DNA of 64,000 bases from Pyrinomonadaceae bacterium (GCA_017983495.1 JAGOBH010000005.1:186001-250000); one strand, 5' to 3'. Numbered from the stretch's first letter, positions 17,151 to 26,905 are shown. Program-made: numbers and translations. Notes: a model not told the origin generated them from the letters alone.

Positions 17151-18080
17151 ATGAGTCCAAATTTGGAATACGATGTGTTGATAATTGGCGGTGGGCCGGC
17201 CGGAATGGCGGCCGCGATCTGGTGCGCAGACCTCGGTTTGAGCGCCGCGATCATCGAAATGGAATCGCGCCTAGGGGGGCAATTACATCGTATCTATAAT
17301 CCCATTTCAAATTATCCGGGTATACTTTGCCAGTCCGGGAGTGAACTCCATGAGAAGTTTCACGATCATTTATTGATGTGTACCTCGATCGATCGGATAG
17401 AGGCGGAGGCCGTTAAGGTTAGGCAGGATCCACTGCGGCTGGTGACATCGGACGGGCTCGAACTGAAGTGCAAAGCCCTAGTAATTGCAACAGGAGTTGA
17501 AAAAAGGCGATTGGGTATTCCCGGGGAAACGGAATTCCAGGGCAAAGGCGTGATGTCCTCGGGTGCAAAAGAACGGCGGGAGATTGCGGGAAAGCGGGTG
17601 GCGATCGTCGGAGGCGGCGACGCCGCACTTGAAAATGCTCTGATCCTGTCAGATCTCGCAGAACACGTTTACGTAATTCACAGAGGTGAACAATTTTCCG
17701 CCCGGACCGATTTTGTCTCGCAGGCGAGTGGTCGTCCAAATGTCGATTTCTTGACGAGTCGCCGCGTTCTTTCGATAGGCGGTCATGAGAATGTCGAATC
17801 GATCGAGATCGTATCGTTGAAAGGAGAGATCTCTAAGATCGATATAGACAACATCCTGATCCGAATCGGCGTAACGCCAAACTCGTCAATTTTCGCCGAC
17901 CTCGTTTCACGAAATGAAAGCGGCTACATTCTCGTTGACGAGGAGTGCTCAACCAGCGTTCCCGGGATCTATGCCGTCGGCGATGTCACAAATCAGGTTG
18001 CTCCCACGATCAGTGGAGCTGTTGGCCAAGCCGCTACAGCGATCAAATCCGCATTCGCTAAGATCTCTCACCGAAGTTAG
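17151..18080 (+). CDS. Thioredoxin-reductase-fold FAD/NAD(P) oxidoreductase lacking the CxxC
   Basis: A 309-residue two-dinucleotide-domain flavoprotein. The FAD site is IIGGGPAGMAAAIW (about 11-24), the NADPH site is VAIVGGGDAALENA (about 149-162), and the C-terminal FAD motif is YAVGDVTNQV (near 280). In low-molecular-weight thioredoxin reductases a redox-active CxxC lies just before the NADPH motif. Here the corresponding stretch is GVMSSGAKERREIAGK, with no cysteine. It therefore cannot reduce thioredoxin by the standard mechanism. Ferredoxin-NADP reductase of the TrxR type or another acceptor is more likely. It stands alone, divergent from the signalling unit. Confidence 0.85.
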   Translation: MSPNLEYDVLIIGGGPAGMAAAIWCADLGLSAAIIEMESRLGGQLHRIYNPISNYPGILCQSGSELHEKFHDHLLMCTSIDRIEAEAVKVRQDPLRLVTSDGLELKCKALVIATGVEKRRLGIPGETEFQGKGVMSSGAKERREIAGKRVAIVGGGDAALENALILSDLAEHVYVIHRGEQFSARTDFVSQASGRPNVDFLTSRRVLSIGGHENVESIEIVSLKGEISKIDIDNILIRIGVTPNSSIFADLVSRNESGYILVDEECSTSVPGIYAVGDVTNQVAPTISGAVGQAATAIKSAFAKISHRS

Positions 18081-18481
18081 GGTACCTGACGAGCAGCCGA
18101 ATTTTGCAGCCCGACCCTTTCGCAAACTCAATTTATCAGGAGATCCGTTTCTTTGAGTCTGCCTTTAGCCGTGTATTTGGAAATTTCGGTCGTTTCACAG
18201 CGCTCTAATATTGACTAGAACCGGGTAAGTTGTGATACATTAGGGCGATTTCATTACTCAAAAACTAGGAGCCTGGCAGTACGCGGCCCCGGGAAAACCG
18301 AAATTTTGGACTTATTTCATTATTTCGCTCGGAATCACCTTTCAATTTTGTACTGATGTCTTGTGAAAGGTTCTAAATAAAGGACTTTTGCGGATTTGAT
18401 ATTGATGGTACGCAAAATGCGTGCTCGCATTTCGTCATCGACACATTTCACCAATCTTGTAGTTACGATCTAGGAGGAGCT
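18081..18481. other. Leader and promoter region of the large TonB receptor
   Basis: A candidate promoter is TTGACT (18211-18216) with TACATT (18236-18241), a TGA extended -10 context and 19-bp spacing. The mRNA would have a leader of about 235 nt ending in AGGAGG (18472-18477), 4 bp before the ATG. No aptamer or small gene was recognised in the leader. Confidence 0.4.
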
Positions 18482-21400
18482 ATGGCATTTGGCATTTACA
18501 AAAGCAAGTTAATTCTTGCTATGTTTGCGGTCGTATTGTCGGCCGTTTTTGCTGGTTCAGCATACTCACAAACGGGTTCGTCATCCGTTTCGGGTACGGT
18601 GACCGATCAACAGGGAGCTGTCGTCGCAGGTGCCACGGTAAAGCTCATTAACGACGAGCGTGCGTATTCACGAACCGCAGTGACTTCTGGTAACGGTTCC
18701 TATGCATTCTCGAGTGTACCGCCGGACACCTACCGGATCGAGGTAGAGGCGACGGGTTTTAAGAAGACCATTCAGTCGAATGTGGTTGCGCCCGTAGATA
18801 GGGTATCGACCGTAAACGTCGTCCTTGAGTTAGGTGCGGTTACAGAGGTCGTGAACGTCGCCGGTGGTGGCTTGGAGAGTATTGTCAACACTCAGGATGC
18901 CAGCCTTGGAAACAACTTCGTTTCAAAGCAGATCCAGGAGTTGCCGCTTCAGGGCCGAAACGTTGCTGACCTTTTGAGCCTCCAGCCGGGCGTTACGCAG
19001 GGCGGTGAGGTTACCGGTGCCCGCAGCGACCAGGCCAACATTACGCTCGACGGGGTCGATGTGAACGATCAGCAGAACGGAACCGCCTTTACGCCCGTTC
19101 TTCGCGTGACGCCTGACTCGGTCGACGAGTTTCGTGTGACGACGTCAAATGCTGACTCGGCTCGCGGACGTTCGTCCGGTGCTCAGATTTCGCTCTCTAC
19201 GAAAGGTGGAACGAACCAGTTCCGCGGGGCACTGTATGAGTATCACCGCAATACGGTCACGACTGCCAACGATTTCTTCAGCAATCTGAACGGCGTTGAA
19301 CGCCCAAAACTGATCAGAAACCTTTTTGGTGGACGTATCGGCGGTCCAATTGTTAAAGACAGATTATTTTTCTTTTACAATTACGAAGGTCTTAGAGAGG
19401 CTCAGGAAACACCGGTCACTCGCATCGTGCCGCTCCCGAGTCTTGGACAGGGCACTGTCAAATTCTTCGACAACAGCGGAGCGGTCGTATCGCTGACCGC
19501 TGCACAGATCAACGCGTTGACCACCAACGGAGCTCCGGGTGGCACTCCGCTGGTTGATGTCAATCCGGCCGCACTTAGCGTTTTGGCCTCGGCCGCGTCC
19601 CGATATCGTGCTAACGATTTTACGATCGGCGACGGACTCAATACAGCGGGTTATAGGTTCAATGCCAAGATCCCGGCCGCCAATAATACCCACACAATGC
19701 GTTTTGACTACAAGGTCACGAGCGACGAAAAGCACGCGATTTCGTTTCGCGGCATCTTTCAGAATGACTATTTCGACGGTGCCCAGGCATTTCCGGATAC
19801 AGCCGGCACTCGGCGCATCAGCAAGCCATTCGGTGTAGTGGGTTCTCACACCTGGTTGATAAGCAATTCGCTTGTCAATAACTTCCGCTACGGATTCACC
19901 CGTCAGAATTTCTCAGACACGGGCGATTCGAATGGAGACACGATCACATTCCGCGGCGTCTTCTCGCCAGTTAATTACGCATACCCGTTTACGCGTCGGA
20001 CCGACACCCAGAATTTTGTCGACGATTTTTCGTGGACAAAAGGGAATCACAATCTCCAATTCGGCGGAAACATTCGTATTGTTCGCAACTTCCGCAGCGA
20101 CGAGACTGCGATCCACGATAATGCGGTCGTCAACCGTTCATTCTTCGCCGGCTCGGGAAATGTGCTGACTAATCCGATCCTGGCCACGCTCAACCCAGGC
20201 ACCGGGTCGAACTACACGATTGCGAGTTCGAACGTGCTTACCACCCGCGACGCAATGGCGGCCGTTATGGGCCGATATTCGCAGTACTCTTTCAATTCTA
20301 ACTTCGGCATCGACGGACGCCCGCTCGCCGCTGGTGTGCCGGTCATCCGTAAGTTCGCGACCGAAGAGTATGATGTTTATGTCCAGGACGCTTGGCGTGT
20401 GCGTCAGAATCTGAACATTGCGATGGGTCTTCGCTATGGCCTCAGCCGCCCGGTCTATGAAACGCAGGGATATCAGGCGGCACCCAGCGTCGGCCTCCAA
20501 GAATATCTCGATCGTCGTATCGCCGCCGCCGCCGCAGGAAACAATTACGGCGTTAACCCCGGCGAAGGGATCACTGTAAATCTTGCCGGACCGGCAAACG
20601 GGAAAGGCAATGTTTATCCGTGGGACACGAACAATTTCCAGCCGAACGTTTCGGTTGCCTGGTCGCCAAACTTTAAGAAAGGCTTCTTGAAGACGCTTTT
20701 TGGAGCGGACAGCGCGTCGGTCATTCGCGGAGGATTCCGCATGACCAACGACTATTTCGGCCAGGCGTTGGCGGTTAACTTTGACGCTAACAATACACTC
20801 GGTTTTGCGTCGAGCCTTGATATTTCGGCCAATACCTACAACGTGACCACCAACCCCGGCCCACTGTTTACAGGCTTTGGTCAGTTGGTTCGGTCACTTC
20901 CGCTGCCTCCGGGAGGTTCGTTGCCGACCCAGCTATCGTTCCCTCTTTCTCAGCCGTTCGACGATCAGCGTCGTATCGAAGGTTCGCTGGATAGCAACCT
21001 CGTCTCACCAGTCAACTATCAGTGGAACGTGACCTACGGCCGTGAACTGAACTGGGGTCTGTATTTCGAAGCGTCTTACGTCGGTCGTATTGCAAGAAAT
21101 CTGCTGGCGTCTCGCGATATCATGACACCGAATAACATCCGGGATCCGCAGTCCGGCCAAACGTGGTATGAGGCGGCCGGCATACTGGAGAATTATCGCC
21201 GTAATCGTACGCCGATCTCGCAAATTCCGAACATCCCGTTCTTTGAAAATATGTTTCCTGCGGGTTCGGTTGATACTCTCTTGTTCGGTGCTGGCCTCAG
21301 TAATACGAGAGCCATTTACGGATTCATGGCGACCGACGACACTCCGGGTTGCGTGGGAGCCCCGCTTTTCGGATGCTATCAGACGGGCAACGATTGGACC

Positions 21401-22300
21401 TACCTCCAGGACGTTCTTGATTCGTATATGCCGGACCTTGGTGGACGACGACTGTTTTACAACCGTCAGTACGGAGCACTATCGGCCTACGGCACGATCG
21501 CAGGCTCGGACTATCACGGTGCGACGCTAAGCGTTCGCCAGCGTTTCAAAGGACTTACGTGGGACTTTAACTACACATTCTCGAAATCGATGGACGATGC
21601 ATCCGGCACGCAAACAAGCGGCGTTTTTGGTGCGGCGTTCATCCTCAACGCGTTGCGAATGAAGGATAACCGTTCTGTTTCTGACTTCGACACGCGTCAT
21701 ATCATCAACGTTAACAGTGTTTTCGAGGTGCCGATCGGTCGAGGCAAGCAGTTCTTCTCGGGTATGAATAAGTATGTCGACGCCATATTCGGCGGATGGC
21801 AGATCAGCAACATCTTCCGTTACAACACCGGCTTGCCGGTGACCGACGGAATGGTTGACGTTGCAGGTTGGCCGACTAACTGGAACATCCGTAGCTACGT
21901 TGCACGGCTCGGCAATGCGCAGAATGCAACGACCTCGCCGACCAACAATGGTGCAAATGGCGGAGTGCCAAACCTATTTAGGGACCCGACTGCCTTCTAT
22001 CAGTCATTCAGAAACGCTAATCCTGGCGAAACGGGCGACCGTAATGTGATTCGTTATCCGGGTTACATCGTTCTCGACATGGGCCTTGCGAAATCTTTCC
22101 AGATGCCTTGGAATGAGAATCACAAGATCCAGTTTCGTGTGGATACCTTTAACCTGACGAATACTCAGAGATTCACAGCGGCCGATACCATCTTCGGTTT
22201 GGACCCGTATCGTGATACTCCGTCATCCACGTTTGGTAATTTTGGAGCAATTCAGGGAGCTCCGCGTATCTTGCAGTTCGCTTTTCGTTACGACTTCTAG
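18482..22300 (+). CDS. Oar-type TonB-dependent receptor with N-terminal carboxypeptidase-regulatory domain
   Basis: A 1272-residue outer-membrane protein of the large class that is abundant in Acidobacteriota. After a signal peptide (about 1-30, AVFAGSAYSQ) comes a carboxypeptidase-regulatory-like beta-sandwich (about 35-115: VSGTVTDQQGAVVAGATV). A plug domain follows (about 120-240: LPLQGRNVADLLSLQPGV, NITLDGVDVND, RSSGAQISLSTKGGTNQFRG), then a long barrel region ending in the aromatic-terminated FAFRYDF. The ligand is unknown; large polymers such as peptides or glycans are usual suggestions. It has a strong ribosome-binding site and its own terminator, so it is probably monocistronic and well expressed. 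Confidence 0.92.
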   Translation: MAFGIYKSKLILAMFAVVLSAVFAGSAYSQTGSSSVSGTVTDQQGAVVAGATVKLINDERAYSRTAVTSGNGSYAFSSVPPDTYRIEVEATGFKKTIQSNVVAPVDRVSTVNVVLELGAVTEVVNVAGGGLESIVNTQDASLGNNFVSKQIQELPLQGRNVADLLSLQPGVTQGGEVTGARSDQANITLDGVDVNDQQNGTAFTPVLRVTPDSVDEFRVTTSNADSARGRSSGAQISLSTKGGTNQFRGALYEYHRNTVTTANDFFSNLNGVERPKLIRNLFGGRIGGPIVKDRLFFFYNYEGLREAQETPVTRIVPLPSLGQGTVKFFDNSGAVVSLTAAQINALTTNGAPGGTPLVDVNPAALSVLASAASRYRANDFTIGDGLNTAGYRFNAKIPAANNTHTMRFDYKVTSDEKHAISFRGIFQNDYFDGAQAFPDTAGTRRISKPFGVVGSHTWLISNSLVNNFRYGFTRQNFSDTGDSNGDTITFRGVFSPVNYAYPFTRRTDTQNFVDDFSWTKGNHNLQFGGNIRIVRNFRSDETAIHDNAVVNRSFFAGSGNVLTNPILATLNPGTGSNYTIASSNVLTTRDAMAAVMGRYSQYSFNSNFGIDGRPLAAGVPVIRKFATEEYDVYVQDAWRVRQNLNIAMGLRYGLSRPVYETQGYQAAPSVGLQEYLDRRIAAAAAGNNYGVNPGEGITVNLAGPANGKGNVYPWDTNNFQPNVSVAWSPNFKKGFLKTLFGADSASVIRGGFRMTNDYFGQALAVNFDANNTLGFASSLDISANTYNVTTNPGPLFTGFGQLVRSLPLPPGGSLPTQLSFPLSQPFDDQRRIEGSLDSNLVSPVNYQWNVTYGRELNWGLYFEASYVGRIARNLLASRDIMTPNNIRDPQSGQTWYEAAGILENYRRNRTPISQIPNIPFFENMFPAGSVDTLLFGAGLSNTRAIYGFMATDDTPGCVGAPLFGCYQTGNDWTYLQDVLDSYMPDLGGRRLFYNRQYGALSAYGTIAGSDYHGATLSVRQRFKGLTWDFNYTFSKSMDDASGTQTSGVFGAAFILNALRMKDNRSVSDFDTRHIINVNSVFEVPIGRGKQFFSGMNKYVDAIFGGWQISNIFRYNTGLPVTDGMVDVAGWPTNWNIRSYVARLGNAQNATTSPTNNGANGGVPNLFRDPTAFYQSFRNANPGETGDRNVIRYPGYIVLDMGLAKSFQMPWNENHKIQFRVDTFNLTNTQRFTAADTIFGLDPYRDTPSSTFGNFGAIQGAPRILQFAFRYDF

Positions 22301-22327
22301 TTTGAAGAGTATTGAGAGATGGACATT

Positions 22328-22355
22328 GGCCGGGGAGCGATCCCCGGCCATTTTT
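22328..22355 (+). terminator. Rho-independent terminator of the large TonB receptor
   Basis: GGCCGGGGA (22328-22336) pairs perfectly with TCCCCGGCC (22341-22349) around a GCGA tetraloop, followed by ATTTTTATTT. The T run lies only on the + side. It sits directly beside the 3' end of the convergent TPR gene. Confidence 0.93.
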
Positions 22356-23397
22356 ATTTGATCGGATTATCGACTATGTATTTTTCAAACTTAGCACGGT
22401 CGGGGTGATCCGGCACCTTCGCCAGATACTGCTTATACTCGTTCGATGCCCTGTCTTTGAGGTTTGCGGCGTTATAAAGTGCGGCCAGCCGCAGGTGTAT
22501 CTCCGCCTTGTCAAGCGGAGCGAGTTGGATCGCCTTGTTCAGGTAAACCACGGCCTTGTTGCCCTTTTTCGCCTGCAGATATGACTCGCCGAGATAGTGG
22601 TTTACATCGGCAGATACTGGTGAGATCGCGACAGCCTTTTCAAGAACCTCGATCGCGTTGTCAAATTTCTTTTGGCTAATATAGAGCTTGCCAAGATTCA
22701 ACAGAGCGGGGCCGAAATCGGCTTTCAGTGCTATTGCCTTGCCGTACGAAGATTCAGCATCGGCATACTTCTCGCCGTTAAACTGGATGTTGCCGAGTTC
22801 GGTCCATGCGACGAAATCGTTAGCGTCGGCGGTGAGCAGCTGTCTCAACGACTTTTGAGCGGCGTCCGCCTTCTTTTCTTTATTGAGGCTCAACGCCTTT
22901 TCAAATGCCTTTTGGTTCTCCGGCGTTCGCTGGTAGGCGTTTATAACCGCGATAACCTCGTTCCGCCGATTTATTACTTGGTTGAACTGTGCTGCGGTCA
23001 AAATGACATCCTGTCTGTTTGTAAGCGGCGGCGGATTAAGCACGCCGATCTGGTAACGTCCGATCTCCTGCTTGTCGAGTTCGACGATAATACTGACGCC
23101 GTTGCGCGGGATGCCGTTGAATATAAATGAACCACGATTTTTGATCGGCTGTCTTGAGATGAACGCACCGTTTGCAAACACGGCAACCGATAGCTTTGGT
23201 GCATCGGCCGACTCGTCGAGGCCCTGAACAACTACGGAACCCGAGAGAGTTGCATCCTGGCCGGGATTTGCACCCGGTCGTGGACCGATGAAGGTCGGCA
23301 AGCCGCTTGTCTGTCGAGCCTCGTCATCCTGAGCCACAACCCCGGCGGTCATTACGCCGATCAGCAATACGGGCAACAGTGTTTTTCTGAACGTCAT
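22354..23397 (-). CDS. Secreted TPR protein
   Basis: A 347-residue exported protein with a signal peptide (about 1-22, ending GVVAQ). A small beta domain follows (about 45-125: SGSVVVQGLDESADAPKL, GSFIFNGIPRNGVSIIVEL) that resembles carboxypeptidase-regulatory/peptidase-associated repeats. Then come at least five TPR units (about 165-335), including WTELGNIQFNGEKYADAE and ALLNLGKLYISQKKFDNAIEV. It is probably periplasmic or outer-membrane associated and mediates protein contacts. It is convergent with the TonB receptor gene and 80 bp downstream of the histidine phosphatase gene. No specific function can be assigned. Confidence 0.8.
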   Translation of the reverse strand: MTFRKTLLPVLLIGVMTAGVVAQDDEARQTSGLPTFIGPRPGANPGQDATLSGSVVVQGLDESADAPKLSVAVFANGAFISRQPIKNRGSFIFNGIPRNGVSIIVELDKQEIGRYQIGVLNPPPLTNRQDVILTAAQFNQVINRRNEVIAVINAYQRTPENQKAFEKALSLNKEKKADAAQKSLRQLLTADANDFVAWTELGNIQFNGEKYADAESSYGKAIALKADFGPALLNLGKLYISQKKFDNAIEVLEKAVAISPVSADVNHYLGESYLQAKKGNKAVVYLNKAIQLAPLDKAEIHLRLAALYNAANLKDRASNEYKQYLAKVPDHPDRAKFEKYIVDNPIK

Positions 23398-23477
23398 AAC
23401 TAATATCTCCTCGATCCAACAGTACGGATAAGTGTAAGTAGATTAGATGCTCAATTCAATGTCAAGGAATGTCCAGG

Positions 23478-24137
23478 TCAACGGGCAGCAAACGAATCGT
23501 TGCCCGTTATGGCCGCGAGATGGCGGGTGTCATTGAGGGCAAGCACACGTATGTTGTTGCGGTTTCGGATCTCAAAACGATTGATCCCGCAATTCGAAGT
23601 TATGAGCCATGGTGTCGTCTTGGTGCCACGGTGAATAGCCCCGAGCAGATTTAACGTCAAGAAGCAGATAGCTCCGGTGTGTGAAAAGATCGCGATTCGC
23701 TCGCCGGGATGACTCCTGAGAATGTCGTTGACCTTTGCGGTAATGCGCTTCAACAGATGTCGGTAGCTCTCGCCTTCAGTAATTGTGTGATGGATATTTC
23801 GATTGACGAGAGCGTAGTAGTCTTTTGGATACGCCGCTTTTGATTCGTCAAACGTGAGGCCTTCCAGCACCCCGACGTGCCGTTCCCTGAATGCGGGAGA
23901 TTGATGGATCGGCAATCCAAGCAGATTCGCAAGCGGTTCGGCGGTCTGCACCGCGCGAAACAGATCGCTCGAGTAGATCGTTGAGATCCCTTCTTTCGCT
24001 AGAGTTTTCGCCGTTACCTCTGCCTGTTGCTTGCCCAGATCGGAAAGCGGCGTCGGCCCATGTCCGCCAAAACGCCCCTCAGCGTTACCGGCTGATTGTC
24101 CGTGTCTGATCAGGTATAGGCGAGTTGGCTGAGCCAT
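23478..24137 (-). CDS. Histidine phosphatase family protein
   Basis: A 219-residue phosphoglycerate-mutase-like phosphatase. The catalytic motif is LIRHGQSAGNAEGRF (His12 is the phosphoacceptor). The second half supplies SSDLFRAVQTAEPLA, the acid-base Glu in RHVGVLEGL, and IFSHTGAI (second catalytic His near 150). The small-molecule substrate cannot be told; alpha-ribazole phosphatase, phosphoserine phosphatase and GpmB-like activities share this pattern. It lies 9 bp after prfA on the same strand and is probably co-transcribed, in the position where many bacteria have prmC. Confidence 0.88.
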   Translation of the reverse strand: MAQPTRLYLIRHGQSAGNAEGRFGGHGPTPLSDLGKQQAEVTAKTLAKEGISTIYSSDLFRAVQTAEPLANLLGLPIHQSPAFRERHVGVLEGLTFDESKAAYPKDYYALVNRNIHHTITEGESYRHLLKRITAKVNDILRSHPGERIAIFSHTGAICFLTLNLLGAIHRGTKTTPWLITSNCGINRFEIRNRNNIRVLALNDTRHLAAITGNDSFAAR

Positions 24138-24146
24138 ACTTTAGGC

Positions 24147-25223
24147 TTACGCTCCGACCGCCTCCGCTTTTAGCTTTTCGGTTTGGTAGTGTGTTCGAAG
24201 CGTTTCGATAAATTCGTCGAGCTGGCCTTCCATTACAAGGTCGAGTTGGTGAACCGTCAAACCGATTCGATGGTCAGTTACACGATTTTCCTTGAAATTA
24301 TAGGTTCGGATCTTCTCTGATCGGTCGCCGCTGCCGACCATCGACTTGCGTTCAGCCGAAAGAGCGTCGTGCTGTTTTTGTTCCTCGAGTTCCTGCAATC
24401 TGGCACGCAGAACACGCATTGCCTTTTCGCGGTTCTTGATCTGCGACTTTTCATCCTGCATCGACACGACGACGCCGGTTGGCATATGCGTGATGCGGAC
24501 GGCTGAGTAGGTTGTATTGACCGACTGGCCGCCGGGGCCCGACGAACAAAACGTATCGATCCTGAGGTCGTTTTGATTTATCTGTACATCGACCTCTTCT
24601 GCTTCCGGCAATACTGCCACGGTGATCGCAGAAGTGTGGATGCGTCCCTGGGTCTCGGTCTGCGGAACTCGCTGTACGCGGTGTACGCCCGATTCGAACC
24701 GCAGTCGCGAATAGACATTGTCGCCTTCGATCACGGCAACCGCATCCTTGATGCCGCCGACGCCTGTGTCGGACGTTTCCAGAATGTCCATCTTCCAACC
24801 CTGACGCTCGGCGTATCTTGCATACATTCGCAAGACTTCGGCCGCAAACAGCGTTGCCTCGTCACCGCCCGTTCCTGCACGGATCTCGAGGATAACGTTC
24901 TTTTCGTCGTTCGGATCCTTGGGGAGCAGCAAGAGTTTAAGTTCTTCTTCTGCGGCGGGCAGTTTTGCTTCGATCTCGGCTATCTCGAGAGCTGCCATCT
25001 CGCGCATCTCGTCGTCGTCAGCCAGATCGGCGAGGTCCTTAGCTCCCTGGAGGTCTTCGGTCATTTTGCGGACTTCGCGATATTTACCGACGATCTCACC
25101 GAGGCTGCGGTGCTGTTTCATCAGTTTGGCGTAGACCGACATGTCCGACATAAACTCGGGCTGCGAGATCTGCTCCGTCAGTTCGTCGTAGGATTTTTCG
25201 ATTTGTGCTAATTTCTCAAACAT
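24147..25223 (-). CDS. prfA: Peptide chain release factor 1
   Basis: RF1 recognises UAA and UAG and triggers peptidyl-tRNA hydrolysis. The 358-residue product has the GGQ motif at 231-233 within [12 protein letters not shown]. The codon-recognition PxT tripeptide of RF1 (here PQT, 187-189, in [12 protein letters not shown]) separates it from RF2, which has SPF. It carries the usual N-terminal helical domain (1-110). The gene follows rpmE and the DUF1385 gene, a conserved arrangement in several phyla. prmC, the methyltransferase for the GGQ glutamine, is not next to it. Confidence 0.97.
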   Translation of the reverse strand: MFEKLAQIEKSYDELTEQISQPEFMSDMSVYAKLMKQHRSLGEIVGKYREVRKMTEDLQGAKDLADLADDDEMREMAALEIAEIEAKLPAAEEELKLLLLPKDPNDEKNVILEIRAGTGGDEATLFAAEVLRMYARYAERQGWKMDILETSDTGVGGIKDAVAVIEGDNVYSRLRFESGVHRVQRVPQTETQGRIHTSAITVAVLPEAEEVDVQINQNDLRIDTFCSSGPGGQSVNTTYSAVRITHMPTGVVVSMQDEKSQIKNREKAMRVLRARLQELEEQKQHDALSAERKSMVGSGDRSEKIRTYNFKENRVTDHRIGLTVHQLDLVMEGQLDEFIETLRTHYQTEKLKAEAVGA

Positions 25224-25233
25224 AAAAAATACT

Positions 25234-25311
25234 CACCACAGAGACACAGAGTTCGCTGAGATTACAAAAAGAAGGACTTCTATCCTCTGTGTTCTCTGTG
25301 CCTCTGTGGTG
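25234..25311. repeat. Imperfect 18-bp inverted repeat in the prfA-DUF1385 spacer
   Basis: The arm at 25234-25251 (CACCACAGAGACACAGAG) is complementary to 25294-25311 with one mismatch, enclosing 42 bp that contain a further CTCTGTG. It belongs to the CAGAG-type low-complexity spacer repeats seen elsewhere, and may form a hairpin in the rpmE-prfA transcript. Confidence 0.6.
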
Positions 25312-25319
25312 CAACTGAT

Positions 25320-26465
25320 TTACGCCGTCTCCGGCTCTAATTTGAGCGATTCGTCAAGGGCCCGAATTGCCACTTCAAGCTGTTCTCCATCAGGTTCCTG
25401 CGTCGTAATATTCTGCAGCCAAAGGCCAGGGAGCGTCATAAATTTGAATATCGCACCGGACTCTTTCTTGGCCGCGTACCGGATAACCTCGTACGACAGG
25501 CCCGCCACGAGCGGCATAAGGGCGATTCGCACCACAAGATTCAACCACGTGGCTTCAAAGTTGATCACCGAGAAGAGGACGATCGCAACAAGCATCACAA
25601 CCATTAGGAATGACGTGCCGCAGCGTGGATGCTGACGGCGTTGCTGTGTCGCATTTTCAACGGTTAGGTCAAGACCCTTTTCCCAGGTAAAGACCGTCTT
25701 GTGTTCCGCTCCGTGATATTCGAATACACGGCGAATGTCCTTCAAAAAGGACATCGAAAATATCATGAAGATGAAAAAGACCATTCGGATCAGGCCGTCG
25801 ATCAGATTGAACGAGACCCAGGAGCCAAACGAATCGAGCTTGATCTTCCAGACGTAGGCCTTGATCGTTTCAAGCCAGCCGGCGTCGGCCGTCAAGACCG
25901 GTGCTCCCGCCCAACCCAAGCTGATAAAGAGGACGTTTGTCAGAACGAGCGGGGCGACGATGAACAATACGATGTTGAAGAGCAGTGCGAAAATGATCGA
26001 CCCCACGGCACTGGCGGACTGACTCATTTTCTTCGTCTTTCCCTCGGGCATGATGACCTTGACCGGAGCTTTTAGAAATTCCGGGTCGATCGTACCTTCT
26101 ATCAGTGCCGTCTCGGGTTCGCCGACCCTTGATTTTTCAAGTTCCTCTTTTGCAGCCAGGTCTTCTTCGTAAATACGTGCTGAAAAATTGAGGGCTTTGA
26201 CGCCAAGCGCCATCGACTGGATCAACGTCGCACCGCCGCGTAGTACCGGCGTATTGAGCCATTTATATTTATCGCTCCATTTCGGCAGGGAATCGGCCGT
26301 CGTAATTATCGTTCCGTCCGAGCGGCGACACGCGATGGCGTATGCAGACGGAGTCCTCATCATTACGCCCTCCATCACCGCCTGGCCGCCGACGATCAGG
26401 TCGCGTTCAACGGCAAAGACCGTGTGGATAAATCGAAGCACTCTCGGTGAAAATCTCTTCATCAT
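25320..26465 (-). CDS. DUF1385 (YqhQ-like) membrane protein
   Basis: A 381-residue integral membrane protein. The N-terminal part has the DUF1385 hallmark GGQAVMEGVMMRTP (about 26-39) followed by SDGTI and LRGGATLIQSMALGVKAL. Then come hydrophobic segments at about 150-180, 225-245 and 280-320. The conserved core YHGAEHKTVFTWE and HPRCGTSFLMVV precedes the C-terminal part. The family is widely conserved but uncharacterised; the HGAEHK and CGTS motifs suggest metal binding, which is an inference. Its position between rpmE and prfA matches the conserved neighbourhood in Firmicutes and other phyla. Confidence 0.92.
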   Translation of the reverse strand: MMKRFSPRVLRFIHTVFAVERDLIVGGQAVMEGVMMRTPSAYAIACRRSDGTIITTADSLPKWSDKYKWLNTPVLRGGATLIQSMALGVKALNFSARIYEEDLAAKEELEKSRVGEPETALIEGTIDPEFLKAPVKVIMPEGKTKKMSQSASAVGSIIFALLFNIVLFIVAPLVLTNVLFISLGWAGAPVLTADAGWLETIKAYVWKIKLDSFGSWVSFNLIDGLIRMVFFIFMIFSMSFLKDIRRVFEYHGAEHKTVFTWEKGLDLTVENATQQRRQHPRCGTSFLMVVMLVAIVLFSVINFEATWLNLVVRIALMPLVAGLSYEVIRYAAKKESGAIFKFMTLPGLWLQNITTQEPDGEQLEVAIRALDESLKLEPETA

Positions 26466-26554
26466 AATATCTTTCGGAATCTATCGGATTTCGATCCGCA
26501 ATAATTAGATGTTCAATTGATCGACGTTCGCAAATAAATGTTGCTGAAACTAAA

Positions 26555-26632
26555 TGACGCTGACCCTATTTTGCCTTTCGAGGGCGTACCGGCGGCACAC
26601 CTTTATCGATCGGCGCTTTTGGGTCAGCGTCA
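26555..26632. repeat. Perfect 12-bp inverted repeat between rpmE and DUF1385 genes
   Basis: TGACGCTGACCC (26555-26566) and GGGTCAGCGTCA (26621-26632) are exact complements separated by 54 bp, which contain a smaller GCC/GGC hairpin. The flanks (AAAC... / ...GTTT) extend the symmetry. It lies in the 218-bp spacer after rpmE on the transcribed strand and could be a structured element or the remnant of a small mobile repeat. Confidence 0.55.
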
Positions 26633-26683
26633 GTTTGTACTAGCTAATATCTGTCGGTGATCAATCTCAAGCGAAAACTAAGC

Positions 26684-26905
26684 CTATTTAGCGGCTTCAG
26701 CGGCACCGCGAGCGTAGCGCTTGTTAAAGCGATCGACGCGTCCTGCCGTATCAACCAACTTCTGCTTACCTGTAAAGAACGGGTGGCAAGCTGAGCAGAT
26801 TTCGATGTGCAGATCCTCGCCCATCGTCGAGCGTGTCTGAAACGTGCTGCCGCACGCACAGATCACTGAAATTTCGTTATAATTCGGATGTATTTCCTTT
26901 TTCAT
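26684..26905 (-). CDS. rpmE: 50S ribosomal protein L31
   Basis: The 73-residue product starts [12 protein letters not shown], the L31 signature, and contains the zinc-binding cysteines CACG (16, 18) and CSAC (37, 40), so it is the zinc-containing C+ form. [20 protein letters not shown] matches the family C-terminal region, followed by a short Ala/Glu tail. A GGAAGAGATAA sequence precedes the ATG. It is the first gene of the rpmE - DUF1385 - prfA group. Confidence 0.97.
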   Translation of the reverse strand: MKKEIHPNYNEISVICACGSTFQTRSTMGEDLHIEICSACHPFFTGKQKLVDTAGRVDRFNKRYARGAAEAAK

